From CAJBLF01 sp964613015 (GTDB taxonomy: Bacteria > Patescibacteriota > Gracilibacteria > Absconditabacterales > Absconditicoccaceae): 41,854 nucleotides of DNA. The stretch spans positions 1 to 41,854 of the forward strand of contig CAZTFP010000014.1 in the NCBI GenBank assembly GCA_964613015.1, given 5' to 3'. The notes beneath the pieces were generated by a model. It made no database searches. It worked only from the letters and a program-made list of their open reading frames with translations, and was not told the DNA's origin. Positions within the stretch are counted from its first letter, which is position 1, and each line of letters opens with the position of its first letter. Both the position numbers and the translations under genes were made by a program. This document shows, in pieces, positions 20,725 to 29,047 of the stretch.

Positions 20725-21750
20725 TTACATAATTTTGTTTCCATCCACATCTGGCCACTGATCGATTGGATCGGTACTTTTTACAATATGCATACCAGCA
20801 TTGCGGAATTTTTCAAACGCTTGATTTGCCTGATCAGTAAAATCAACAATACCAGGTATAATTACCGGTGAAGTACAGTCTTCCATAAGATAGACTTTCT
20901 TTGCAAGTGATGGATCCTTGGCCATGATATCGGTCAATAAATCATCTATAGTCCAAGCAACACAATGTGACTTAGCCTGACCTGCAATGATAAGCATATC
21001 GTAATCCAATAGTTTCTGGATAAAACTTGCATTACGCTGAGCAATGGCAGTTCCATTAAAGGTATCCAAAACTTCAGGACTGAGTACTGAGTAATTTTCA
21101 GTCAGAGGCTTACCTCCTTTAATTTCGGTTCCGGATTCACTGTTTCTGGCAACGGTATGGAAGAAAATGGCCTCTTCAATAATAGCTACCAAGGCATGTC
21201 CTATTCCGCCAAGCATTGCATGATAAGGCCAGATAATCAATTTATCTTTTCCTTTCTTTTCCAATGACTGAGCATAGTGAATAACATGCTTTCTTAGGAT
21301 GGTATATGATACTCCCAAACTTGCGGCAACCCCAGGATTGACAGTGTATTTGTCATTGATCAGATCATCCGAAGAGATTATAGTGCCTGCAGATACATGG
21401 TTTCCACTTGCATCCAAAAAGAATATCGAGTGGAAAATTTGCATAGCTTTGTGGGTATCCATAGTAGGGAATATTTTTGATATTCTTCCACTATTTGCGT
21501 AAATGAATTCAGCAAGACGTTTGCTGTCTTCAGGTGCGCCTCCCACAAAGAGTTCAAAACCAGGTATACAGAAGGTATTCTGTACATCGATCGGCATAAG
21601 CGCGATCTTAAATTTGTCGGTTGCAGCGTCGGTGATGGCATGACTTTTTTTGTATGCCAAGGCATCTTCTGCTAAATTCTGGTAGCTAATCTTATATACT
21701 TGATCAGCTTTGGAAGCATCGTAATGCTTCGGTGTTTCAAATTTTTTCAT
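20725..21750 (-). CDS. Nicotinamidase/isochorismatase-like cysteine hydrolase
   Basis: The 341-residue protein has the isochorismatase-fold catalytic set: D55 in PIDVQNTF, D98 and H100 in TMDTHKAMQIFH (with H107), WPYHAMLGGIGHAL around H177, and C263 in IIAGQAKSHCVAWTIDDLL. The D-x-H metal ligands suggest a nicotinamidase-type enzyme rather than a plain isochorismatase. It is longer than typical nicotinamidases (about 200 residues), with a 45-residue N-terminal extension and inserts. It lies between kinase and vWA genes, 27 bp before the latter. No glycine is TGA. A second nicotinamidase-like gene beside pncA suggests either a different amide substrate or a signalling role; the substrate is not provable from sequence. 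Confidence 0.75.
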   Translation of the reverse strand: MKKFETPKHYDASKADQVYKISYQNLAEDALAYKKSHAITDAATDKFKIALMPIDVQNTFCIPGFELFVGGAPEDSKRLAEFIYANSGRISKIFPTMDTHKAMQIFHSIFFLDASGNHVSAGTIISSDDLINDKYTVNPGVAASLGVSYTILRKHVIHYAQSLEKKGKDKLIIWPYHAMLGGIGHALVAIIEEAIFFHTVARNSESGTEIKGGKPLTENYSVLSPEVLDTFNGTAIAQRNASFIQKLLDYDMLIIAGQAKSHCVAWTIDDLLTDIMAKDPSLAKKVYLMEDCTSPVIIPGIVDFTDQANQAFEKFRNAGMHIVKSTDPIDQWPDVDGNKIM

Positions 21751-21795
21751 GGTAAAATGATTTAGATTGTTATTTTTATTAATTTTTTATTTTTG

Positions 21796-21842
21796 CTTTG
21801 TTTCGTTTTTTCGAGATTATACTCGCCCCGTAGGAAACAAAG
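21796..21842. repeat. Inverted repeat in the kinase-hydrolase gap
   Basis: CTTTGTTTC (21796-21804) and GAAACAAAG (21834-21842) are perfect 9-bp arms. Inside them CGAG and CTCG pair around ATTATA. It sits in the 108-bp gap of the operon and may be an mRNA processing site, an internal promoter (TATAAT on the minus strand) or an attenuator. Confidence 0.4.
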
Positions 21843-21858
21843 TGAAATTACGGAGTAA

Positions 21859-23745
21859 TTATTTCATTGAAACAAGAAGAATCTTATTCCGTTTGATGAC
21901 ATAGATTCCGATAGGACTGACCAGTAAACTGGATTGTTCGTTGACATATTTTTCTGTATCTACAAACAATTTTGTTTCTAGTTGTCCAGTGGAAGTAATC
22001 CCTACTCTCATAATACCCTCATCGGTAGGACAAAAAACATAATTACCAACAGCAGACTTACCTTTGATGTGAGATAACCATGGTTCTTCAATTGTCTCAT
22101 CATTGATATGCGTCAGAATTTTTCCTTGTTTATCTATCACAATACAATGATTGATATACTTAGATTGATCTTTGGTAGCAATCATACACCATGCGATAGT
22201 ATCGCTGATATATGTTTTTACATCTATGATTTCTCCTTTGATAAAGGGAAGATTAACGTTGTCGTTAATTACCTTGCTCGCAGCATCAAACATAAATCCT
22301 TGCAAAATATTGCCAGCTTTGTACATACCAAATCCGAAGAGATTTCCTGTCCATAGTAAAGTATTATCTACAATAGTTTGACCTATATTGATAGGAGAAT
22401 ATTCTAATCCCAAAGGATTGTTTTTGTAGATATTTCCATTTTCCACCCAAAATATTTGATGATCATTAGCATCGCAAACTGGTCGTGTACCTACACAATC
22501 AATAAACATTTTTTGAGTTTTGTTGGATTGATCAATGATCGCCATAGTATGGTTTTCACTGAGTACGGTAGATGTACCATTGATAGCGATATGTACAGTA
22601 CGAGACAAAAGTCCCGTAATTACCACTCTATCACTTTCACGTTTGTATTGGTTGTTTTCATGATAAACATATACAAGTTTACCTTGTTGTATATCGGCAA
22701 ATATGATAGTTCCATTTGTCACAAACACTTCCTTTACTTGAACATTTCCACTTACCGAGATAGGAGCAAAGATGTGTATTTGTCCTGCATTACAGATAGG
22801 ACATACCTGAGTTGCATACTCCATACCACAAGAAGTACAGCTTTTCCACTGCATATTCTTTAGTAGTGATTGAGGGAATTCGCCCCTTAGGTCTTTGCTA
22901 AAAACGTCCTGGAAATAGCGAATGGTGTTCCCATCAAGTACATTGTAGGGATAGGCATGTTTGGGATATACCACTTCAGGATTAAACACATTGATACGTT
23001 TTGAAGGACGTAACTGTTGTTTTATCCTTTTGTTTGCATCCTTGGGTTTGTAAATACCACCGTAAGGATCGACAAAGAGAAGTGATTTGAAGAGTAGACT
23101 GGAAAATGAATACCAGTCAGCGTTGTAATTGTGGTTGTGAGTCATGGTCCAGAATGGATCATTGTTATTTACCACAATGTCACAAATCAAGGGATCGACA
23201 AATTTGTCTGTATACATAGTACTGATGAAATTACCAAATTGGTAGGAGTCAGTATCTATCATGTAGACTTGCTTATTCTTGACTAGGATATTGAGGTCGT
23301 TAAAATCGCCAACAATTACTTTTTTGTTATGAAGCGATCGAAGCGTGTCATGGAGATTGAGAAAGATATCTCTGATTTCATTATTGCTAATGTTCATCGA
23401 TTGTCTGTATCCCATATCCCCATATTTGAGAAGTGTTTCGGCACCAGTGATGAATTGCATAGTAAATCCCAAGATTATCCCTTGTTTGTCGGTCAACAGA
23501 TGCTGAGGAGCGATAACATTATTGGGTAATCCACTAGGATACATTGCTAATTTTTTTTGGTGCATGGTAATCCTTACTTTAGCAGCTTTCTGCTCTTCGG
23601 GAGATTGTGCATAATACAGATCATCCGGGAAACGATAAATTTTCGCAACCTGACCATGTCCCATATCATACACTACTGCTTCTTGGCCGGCACCTATCTC
23701 TTTTGTGAGTCGGAGCACTTGGCCATTCAGATAAACGGTTTTCAT
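21859..23745 (-). CDS. Protein kinase with zinc ribbon and propeller-like C-terminal region
   Basis: The 628-residue protein starts with a eukaryotic-type kinase domain: Gly-rich loop IGAGQEAVVY (17-26), K35 in VAKIY, catalytic loop VGDFNDLNIL with D147 and N152 (HRD replaced by VGD), and metal-binding D164 in MIDTD (DFG replaced by DTD). Near residues 303-318 a CxxC...CxxC zinc ribbon follows (SCTSCGMEYATQVCPIC). The remaining 300 residues are beta-rich, with repeat-like strands suggesting a propeller. This is the kinase architecture of TerY-P type triads. Its ATG overlaps the TGA of the PP2C frame as ATGA. No Gly is TGA, unlike the native genes. Confidence 0.8.
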   Translation of the reverse strand: MKTVYLNGQVLRLTKEIGAGQEAVVYDMGHGQVAKIYRFPDDLYYAQSPEEQKAAKVRITMHQKKLAMYPSGLPNNVIAPQHLLTDKQGIILGFTMQFITGAETLLKYGDMGYRQSMNISNNEIRDIFLNLHDTLRSLHNKKVIVGDFNDLNILVKNKQVYMIDTDSYQFGNFISTMYTDKFVDPLICDIVVNNNDPFWTMTHNHNYNADWYSFSSLLFKSLLFVDPYGGIYKPKDANKRIKQQLRPSKRINVFNPEVVYPKHAYPYNVLDGNTIRYFQDVFSKDLRGEFPQSLLKNMQWKSCTSCGMEYATQVCPICNAGQIHIFAPISVSGNVQVKEVFVTNGTIIFADIQQGKLVYVYHENNQYKRESDRVVITGLLSRTVHIAINGTSTVLSENHTMAIIDQSNKTQKMFIDCVGTRPVCDANDHQIFWVENGNIYKNNPLGLEYSPINIGQTIVDNTLLWTGNLFGFGMYKAGNILQGFMFDAASKVINDNVNLPFIKGEIIDVKTYISDTIAWCMIATKDQSKYINHCIVIDKQGKILTHINDETIEEPWLSHIKGKSAVGNYVFCPTDEGIMRVGITSTGQLETKLFVDTEKYVNEQSSLLVSPIGIYVIKRNKILLVSMK

Positions 23746-24608
23746 GATGTCAGATTTTTTAGATTGTTTCTCAAAACGATTGCTGTTGTATCATCAGGCA
23801 ATAACCCTTGATACTTCATGATAGTCCTTTCTTCCCAGACGGGTTTACGTTTTTCTGTATTGATAGTAGTCAATACATTACGCATCCATTCAGGATTTAA
23901 AAAGTAGATATCATCAGTCCAAAACTGACTAATATCACCTATAATTTCCTCTCTACCAGGAAGATGTTGATCTGCCATGTTCATCAGATCAGCTACCCCA
24001 TCACTACCGATCAATAACGATTGTACATCATCAGTAGGACAAATAATATGTCTTTGGATATCAAGCAATGAAGGATTTTGATTGGTCACTTCACTACCGG
24101 TTATGCCATAACATAGATACGGAGGTTTATTTCCAGGGAAAGGACCAAGCATATGGATATCACCATTGAGAGAGAAAACACCATCTCCACAGCCGAATAT
24201 ACAAGTACTCGTAGGAGTAATCACACACCCTACAACAGTACAGAGGAAATATTTGCAAATCGTTGCAATCAGATTTTCATCCATACTTTGGGCAAGCACA
24301 CGTATACGGGCAAGTACGTCTTGCCTTACATTGTACCATAACCAGTCATGACGGAAATAATTTTCATCACTCAGGCTCAGATGCGGTTTGGATAGATAGG
24401 TTGCGAGTGTCTGAGCAAATAACGGAGCTATAATATTACTGCCGACCTCACTATGAGGACCACTACTACATCCATCACTGACGATACCTATAATATAGTC
24501 AGGATTTCTTATCCAGATATAGCTATCTTGGTTATTCTTGCCTATTTTGAGATGGCGCGAACCCAAGACAGAAGCTCCGGCGATTTGAAATTGATCGAGA
24601 TTTTTCAT
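23694..24608 (-). CDS. PP2C-family protein phosphatase
   Basis: Metal-dependent Ser/Thr phosphatase, presumably reversing the action of the adjacent kinase. Motifs are GKNNQDS, VSDGCSSGPHSEVG (D45), FGCGDG (D142), IGSDGVADLM (D203) and PDDTTAIVL (D272, D273), the PP2C metal ligands. With the standard code the protein ends after 288 residues at a TGA (23742-23744) overlapping the kinase start. With UGA as Gly it must read on for 16 more residues to a TAG at 23694-23696, and those coordinates are given here. No glycine in the domain itself is TGA, so this is the clearest mark that the gene came from a standard-code donor. Confidence 0.8.
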
Positions 24609-24644
24609 GTTTATTTTTATTTATTAGTTATTACTGTTAATGAA

Positions 24645-24661
24645 CTTGTATAAATTACAAT
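24645..24661 (-). promoter_or_regulatory. Operator palindrome 6, upstream of the PP2C operon
   Basis: CTTGTA-TAAAT-TACAAT followed by AAGTAGAA on the + strand. It lies 36 bp upstream of the PP2C ATG, a spacing like that of the pncA site. Confidence 0.6.
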
Positions 24662-24816
24662 AAGTAGAATGTAATTTATAAGGACTTCCTTCATATAAAG
24701 CCCCGCGTATTCAATGAGCACTCTTGAGCAGATTATGTAACTTGAAAGCTTATTTACTATCGCTCTTGCAGTCCGTCGCAGATACACGATACCAAATCAT
24801 TTCTTGCTCTTAAGTA

Positions 24817-24833
24817 ATTGTAGTATATACAAT
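24817..24833 (+). promoter_or_regulatory. Operator palindrome 7 (first of a pair)
   Basis: ATTGTA-GTATA-TACAAT, identical over all 17 bases to palindrome 4 at 19778. It belongs to a duplicated control region of about 58 bp. Confidence 0.65.
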
Positions 24834-24854
24834 TTCTCAGTAATTACAAGAGAA

Positions 24855-24871
24855 AATGTATAAATAACAAT
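24855..24871 (+). promoter_or_regulatory. Operator palindrome 8 (second of a pair)
   Basis: AATGTA-TAAAT-AACAAT, 38 bp from palindrome 7 and followed by AAGTAA. The half-site TGTA is intact; the other arm has one change. Confidence 0.5.
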
Positions 24872-24912
24872 AAGTAAAATAAAAATGCTTATCTAACCTC
24901 TAATATTATTAG

Positions 24913-24940
24913 TTGACTTTTATCTATAAATATATATAGT
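24913..24940 (+). promoter_or_regulatory. Candidate promoter of the radical SAM gene
   Basis: TTGACT (24913-24918) and TATAGT (24935-24940) are 16 bp apart, 43 bp before the ATG and about 41 bp downstream of operator 8. Confidence 0.5.
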
Positions 24941-24983
24941 ATCTTTATAACTCAAACAAAAAAACAACTAAATAGTAATTGAT

Positions 24984-25904
24984 ATGAAAATTCAAAGTTT
25001 AAGTATTGTAGTGCCAGGAGCATGTGTAAACAGTTGCGCTTGCTGTGTAAGTAAACTTCATACCGATACCGATTTTTACAAGAATCAGATTGAAAAAAAC
25101 TATCAGTTTGAAGCTTTGTATGAACAGGACTATCTGGATTCCATGAATTTTGCACGTGACAATGGATGCAACACACTCATGTTTACTGGTGATGGCGAAC
25201 CACTTATCAACAAAACATTTATCCGTAAGGTGGTTGACCTTAATAAACGATTAAGTTTACCTTTCCGTTGGATGGAAATCCAAACAAGTGGAGTTTTCTT
25301 ACTCGAAGAAGCTGAAAATGGCGGTCAAAAAAACCTTCGATGGTTACGTGATTTTGTACGTATAAAGACCATATCACTCAGTTTGTTCAATATCTTTGAC
25401 TCCGATCTCAATGCAGCGTATTCACGACCGAAAAATGAAAAGGCGTTTGTAAAAATCGATGAAACTTGTACGGCTATTCGGAAATATGATTTCAATCTCC
25501 GATTATCGCTCAATATGGTCGATTATTACAATGACAAAACTCCTGCGGAAATCTTTGAACGTGCAAAAGCGCTTGGTGCAAATCAGATCACTTTCAGGGT
25601 TTTGTATAATACAGAGATACCTCAAAATGATGCTGAAAAAGAGATTGCTGGTTGGATAATCAAACACAAAGTACAGGAAGAAAAAATTCAAGAAATCAAT
25701 GATTACATCAAAACACATGGCCGTCTTCTTGAAATCTTACCTTTCGGAGCTTATCGTTATTCGGTACATGGTATGTCATGTGTCGTCGATGATGATTGTA
25801 TGAATTCCAGCGGTGGCGCCAAAGAAGAAGTAAAGTATCTTATCCTTCGTCCCAATTGTAAATTGTATACAAAATGGGATGATGAAGGCTCAATACTGTT
25901 TTAA
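24984..25904 (+). CDS. Radical SAM protein
   Basis: The 306-residue protein carries an N-terminal CxxxCxxC cluster motif (C14, C18, C21 in GACVNSCACC), the TGDGEP segment (68-73, equivalent to the SAM-binding GGEP), and a (beta/alpha) barrel-like continuation (WMEIQTSG, LRLSLNM, GANQITFRVLY). A C-terminal region has CVVDDDC and CKLY cysteines, but no clear SPASM spacing. The substrate is unknown. It is divergent from the PP2C operon across a shared operator region. None of its glycines is TGA, and codon use differs from native genes, so it probably arrived together with the triad. A terminator follows 22 bp downstream. Confidence 0.8.
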   Translation: MKIQSLSIVVPGACVNSCACCVSKLHTDTDFYKNQIEKNYQFEALYEQDYLDSMNFARDNGCNTLMFTGDGEPLINKTFIRKVVDLNKRLSLPFRWMEIQTSGVFLLEEAENGGQKNLRWLRDFVRIKTISLSLFNIFDSDLNAAYSRPKNEKAFVKIDETCTAIRKYDFNLRLSLNMVDYYNDKTPAEIFERAKALGANQITFRVLYNTEIPQNDAEKEIAGWIIKHKVQEEKIQEINDYIKTHGRLLEILPFGAYRYSVHGMSCVVDDDCMNSSGGAKEEVKYLILRPNCKLYTKWDDEGSILF

Positions 25905-25926
25905 AGATTAATGAATATCTAATAAT

Positions 25927-25955
25927 CAACCGTCGTATTGGCGGTTGGTTTTTTT
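25927..25955 (+). terminator. Terminator of the radical SAM gene
   Basis: CAACCGTC and GGCGGTTG form an 8-bp stem (one T-G pair) around GTATT, followed after one G by seven T. Confidence 0.8.
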
Positions 25956-26019
25956 ATTAAAAAAAAATGTTCCCAATACAGGAGCAGATATTATCTTTTA
26001 GAATAAACGATTTGTTTGA

Positions 26020-26409
26020 CTAACTAAAATGTCCTTTCAAGCCATGCATAAAATCTTCAGTTGCTGATTTTGTTTTGGGAATTAACTTTCCACAAATATC
26101 TTTCTTGTATGGGATATCGAAAATATCGTCAAAAAATCCATGATTTAGATATCTCAATAACAAAAATGATATGGGAAATATAAGTGCCGCCGAACAGATG
26201 AATATGCTTATTCGTTCTGTAATCCATATCAGATTCAAATTATTATGAATCTCTTTGGGATTAACTTTCATTGAAGAAAGAATAACAACACTCGTACTGT
26301 CAGCGAGACAAGCGCACACCAAAATGATAGCTGCCACTATAATAGTAATATAAAGACTCATGCCCAATAAGGCATAATCTTTTTGATACATTTCTTCTTT
26401 TGTTTTCAT
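26020..26409 (-). CDS. Small membrane protein of unknown function
   Basis: The 129-residue protein has two hydrophobic segments, roughly residues 14-37 (GMSLYITIIVAAIILVCACL) and 68-90 (ISIFICSAALIFPISFLLL), a Lys/Glu-rich cytoplasmic N-terminus and a polar C-terminal tail of about 40 residues. I do not recognise a family. It has few glycines and no TGA codon, so it may belong with the UGA-free block just upstream or be native. It lies beyond the radical SAM terminator on the opposite strand and appears monocistronic. Confidence 0.55.
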   Translation of the reverse strand: MKTKEEMYQKDYALLGMSLYITIIVAAIILVCACLADSTSVVILSSMKVNPKEIHNNLNLIWITERISIFICSAALIFPISFLLLRYLNHGFFDDIFDIPYKKDICGKLIPKTKSATEDFMHGLKGHFS

Positions 26410-26443
26410 GTTTTTTTTATTTGTTTATATGTATGTAATATAT

Positions 26444-27400
26444 TTAATTTCCGTCTTTATGGTAGATATGTAATTCTATAAAATCATTGAATTCGAATCA
26501 CTTTACTATTTCTGTCCTGATTGGTCATTTGAATCATGGATCAATAAGTGGTGAGATGATATGGTGTCATCAGCCATCGTATCATTGATAGAGGATCACT
26601 CAGAAATAGTCTCCAAAATCTACATATGATGTTTCTCCTATATTGAAATCATGGTCTCTGTGGCTAGGATCGCTTACATCAAGTGGTTGTAAAATATCGA
26701 CAAGGTCTTTTTTGGATGTAATCAGGATCTTTTTTTTATTATCTGGAATATAGATATTACCATTGAGTTTTAATTTTAGGGTAAGCGCCTCACTTGCTTC
26801 CTCTTCTTTAAGTTCCTTCTCTTCATATGCATTTTCTAGTATTTGTCATAATGGCTGTTTGCTGAAATTCGGGATATTGGCTCACACAAGAGATCGAGTT
26901 TCTCCATATAATCATTCTACTTTAATCTTTCATGAGTTTACTATATCATATAGTTTGTTTCCGGTAATCATCTCTCATGATGGTCTGAAATATAACCTAA
27001 AAAAATCTCATCAGGCCTTTAGTTGGACCTCAGAGAGTCATCTATTGAGAACATGAACATCTATATTTGTACTTCATTTTGTATTTAATTCTTGAATGCT
27101 TTTGGGTTTGAGATAATAGAATAATTTCCCTGTAATATGAATTCATGATTGAGCGAAACAGCTTCTCATAGATATTTCGAGATGTTTGAGCATACCTGGA
27201 GTAATGGTTTCCATATCAGGAAATAATGACTTTTCAAGTTTTACCTTTACGACATTGAGGTCTTTGGCTTTGACGATAGTATCTTTTGCAACACTAAAAT
27301 CTCAACTCACTCGAAACTTTTTGATATGAGATTCGAGAGTATTACGAGAGAGTTTGGATTCGCGTCCTAGTAAGATATCACGATCTGAAAATCAATCCAT
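26444..27400 (-). CDS. dUTPase/dCTP deaminase-fold protein, divergent
   Basis: This frame is only visible when TGA is read as Gly (about twenty times); standard-code reading gives nothing long. The 318-residue product starts MDGFSDRDILLGRESKLS and near its end has HIISPLIDPGFKGPIRTEIV, closely resembling the trimer-core signature of dCTP deaminase and dUTPase (IDPGFxGxxxxE). An earlier stretch, IDVHVLNRGLSEVQLKAGGD, could be a second, degenerate copy, as in long two-domain Dcd-type proteins. A role in dUTP/dCTP control is possible but the usual catalytic motifs are not all evident. It is divergent from the gene at 27539. Confidence 0.5.
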
Positions 27401-27538
27401 GAGTAAATAGTTAAGTAAATTTATATTTAGTATATAAATATTTATCTTGTAATGTCAATATTATATTGAAATCTTATGTGAAATGATTATAGTGACTAAA
27501 ATATGATAATTTATCGTTTTATTGGCTATATTTTTCTT

Positions 27539-27973
27539 ATGAACCGAGATAACAAATATACTCCCATTCGTTATGTAAAAAATAAAATAGGACAACGAGA
27601 AGCGAAAATACTCTCTGAAGATGAGATCCAAAATACTCCGGAAACGAAGAATATAGGAGTTCTTGTTATCGGTCACGTTGGTCATACTCAAGCAGATATA
27701 CTAAGACTGTTGAATAGAAATAATCACAATATGCCAGTAGATATAGTAGTAATAGAACAACAGCAAGCACCACAGTATCCGATCTGATCTATGGAAGCGC
27801 TCGTCCAGAAGATAGAAACCGACATGGTGATGAGTCTATCAAATATTAGGGACATGATATTGGATACGTTTTTTGAACAGAGAAACCAATATCCTAATCC
27901 TCATGTTTATACCTCTCCTAAACCACAGAAAGCTAAATTACAAAATAGAAGATATACCCCTAGAAAAACATAG
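27539..27973 (+). CDS. Protein of unknown function
   Basis: The 144-residue protein starts MNRDNKYTPIRYVKNKIG and has a central beta-alpha-beta-like stretch (IGVLVIGHVGHTQADILRLL, then VDIVVIEQQQ) that could be a small Rossmann-type fold. A Lys/Arg/Pro-rich C-terminal tail ends RRYTPRKT. One TGA (27785-27787) is read as Gly, extending the frame past the first stop to TAG. An in-frame start at 27503 would add 12 hydrophobic residues; the ATG at 27539 gives a more natural N-terminus. No family was recognised. Confidence 0.55.
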
Positions 27974-28051
27974 ATACAGATTTATTTCTTTTTTCTCTCT
28001 CCTATGTGCTTAGTTCCTAATCTCCCATCAGCATGATTTCCCAAACTCGAT

Positions 28052-28099
28052 AATATCAAGTTATATGTGGGCTGACTACATAAGCCCTTATTTGATATT
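28052..28099 (+). repeat. Hairpin before the histidine phosphatase gene
   Basis: AATATCAA (28052-28059) pairs with TTGATATT (28092-28099), and inside it GGGCT (28069-28073) pairs with AGCCC (28083-28087). It ends 6 bp before the ATG at 28106, so it may terminate the upstream gene or control translation of the downstream one. Confidence 0.4.
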
Positions 28100-28105
28100 T
28101 TGGAT

Positions 28106-29017
28106 ATGGAAAAGTTTCAACAACTTCCGGTAAATATCGTTGACAATAAAATACCAGATACTAATCGTATTACGTTTGTGAGACATTTGGAAAGTAAATA
28201 TAATGAATACAAGGAAACCATAAAAAATGATTCTCATTATCAAGAATTTATGACTACGAAAAGTATCAAGAGAAAAAATGAATTGGTTGAAGTGTTAATG
28301 AAAGATTTTTTTACCAAAGTTGGTATAGACTATAAAACATGATTATCTGATACATGACATCAGGAATGAAATCGCCTTTCTTATTTGTACGCGGAATTGA
28401 TCCAGAATAATCCTGAATTATTTCCTGATCTTATCTATATATCTCCTTATGTCAGAACAAGATTAACTGCTCATTATTTTCTGCAAAACATCAAATGATT
28501 GGACATTGATTTTGAAAAACTTATTAACCAATCGAAGCTCAAAGATCTTATAATCTGATCATTTCTTGGTAAGGATATAACCATCAAAATAGATGAGAGA
28601 ATCAGAGAAAGGGATCATGGATCCAATATTGCTCCAAGTTTCATCAGAGACTATCTAGACGGGAAAAATAATTTTCATAATATGTTAACGAAAGAAGAGA
28701 GAGAAATGATGTATTATTATACCTCTCCTGCATGATGAGAATCTCAGGCATATACCAATGCTAGAAAACATGAATTCCTCAAGAGCGTTTATGAAAAAAA
28801 TAAATTTAAAAACATCTGGTGTTTTGATCATCACTTGGATATTTTGTGAGGTGTCCAATCTATCTCAGGGTGAAGCTTTGAGACATTTTATAAACTCAAT
28901 GAAATGCGAAGACCTAAGAATGGTAGTCTGACCGTGTTTTCCAAAGTACCAAAAACTCAGAAGGGAGATGAGAATAAATTTAGAATAGCAGGATATAATC
29001 TTTCATTGGAAGAATAA
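28106..29017 (+). CDS. Histidine phosphatase superfamily protein
   Basis: The 303-residue protein has the phosphoglycerate mutase-like catalytic signature: ITFVRHLESKYN (RHG replaced by RHL), the SPYVRTRLTAHYF motif (SPLxRTxxTA), IRERDHGS with the acid region, and a C-terminal FDHHLDILG supplying the second catalytic His. An insert of about 50 residues after the RH motif makes it larger than typical members. The substrate is unknown; such enzymes act on phosphosugars, nucleotides or phosphoproteins. Many TGA codons serve as Gly. The ATG at 28106 is preferred over an in-frame TTG two codons earlier. It is followed 30 bp later by a methyltransferase. Confidence 0.7.
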
Positions 29018-29047
29018 TTAATCTTTTATTATCATAATATATTCTTT

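Larger units (their letters stand above)
24609..24983. other. Divergent control region between PP2C operon and radical SAM gene
   Basis: This 375-bp stretch holds no gene I can support. It contains three operator palindromes, a plus-strand promoter and a central stretch (24680-24810) that is less AT-rich than its flanks and has no recognisable coding or RNA signature. The layout implies that both transcription units are controlled from here by one regulator. Confidence 0.5.

Noticed and set aside
24680..24810. Possible tRNA, small RNA or riboswitch in the less AT-rich centre of the divergent control region.
   Set aside because: No cloverleaf, known riboswitch core or clear terminator was found; the stretch is recorded only as part of the control region.
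19841..25955. Integrase, transposase or attachment repeats flanking the UGA-free island.
   Set aside because: Neither end shows an insertion sequence, tRNA gene or long direct repeat; only the duplicated operator module is shared, so the mode of transfer stays open.
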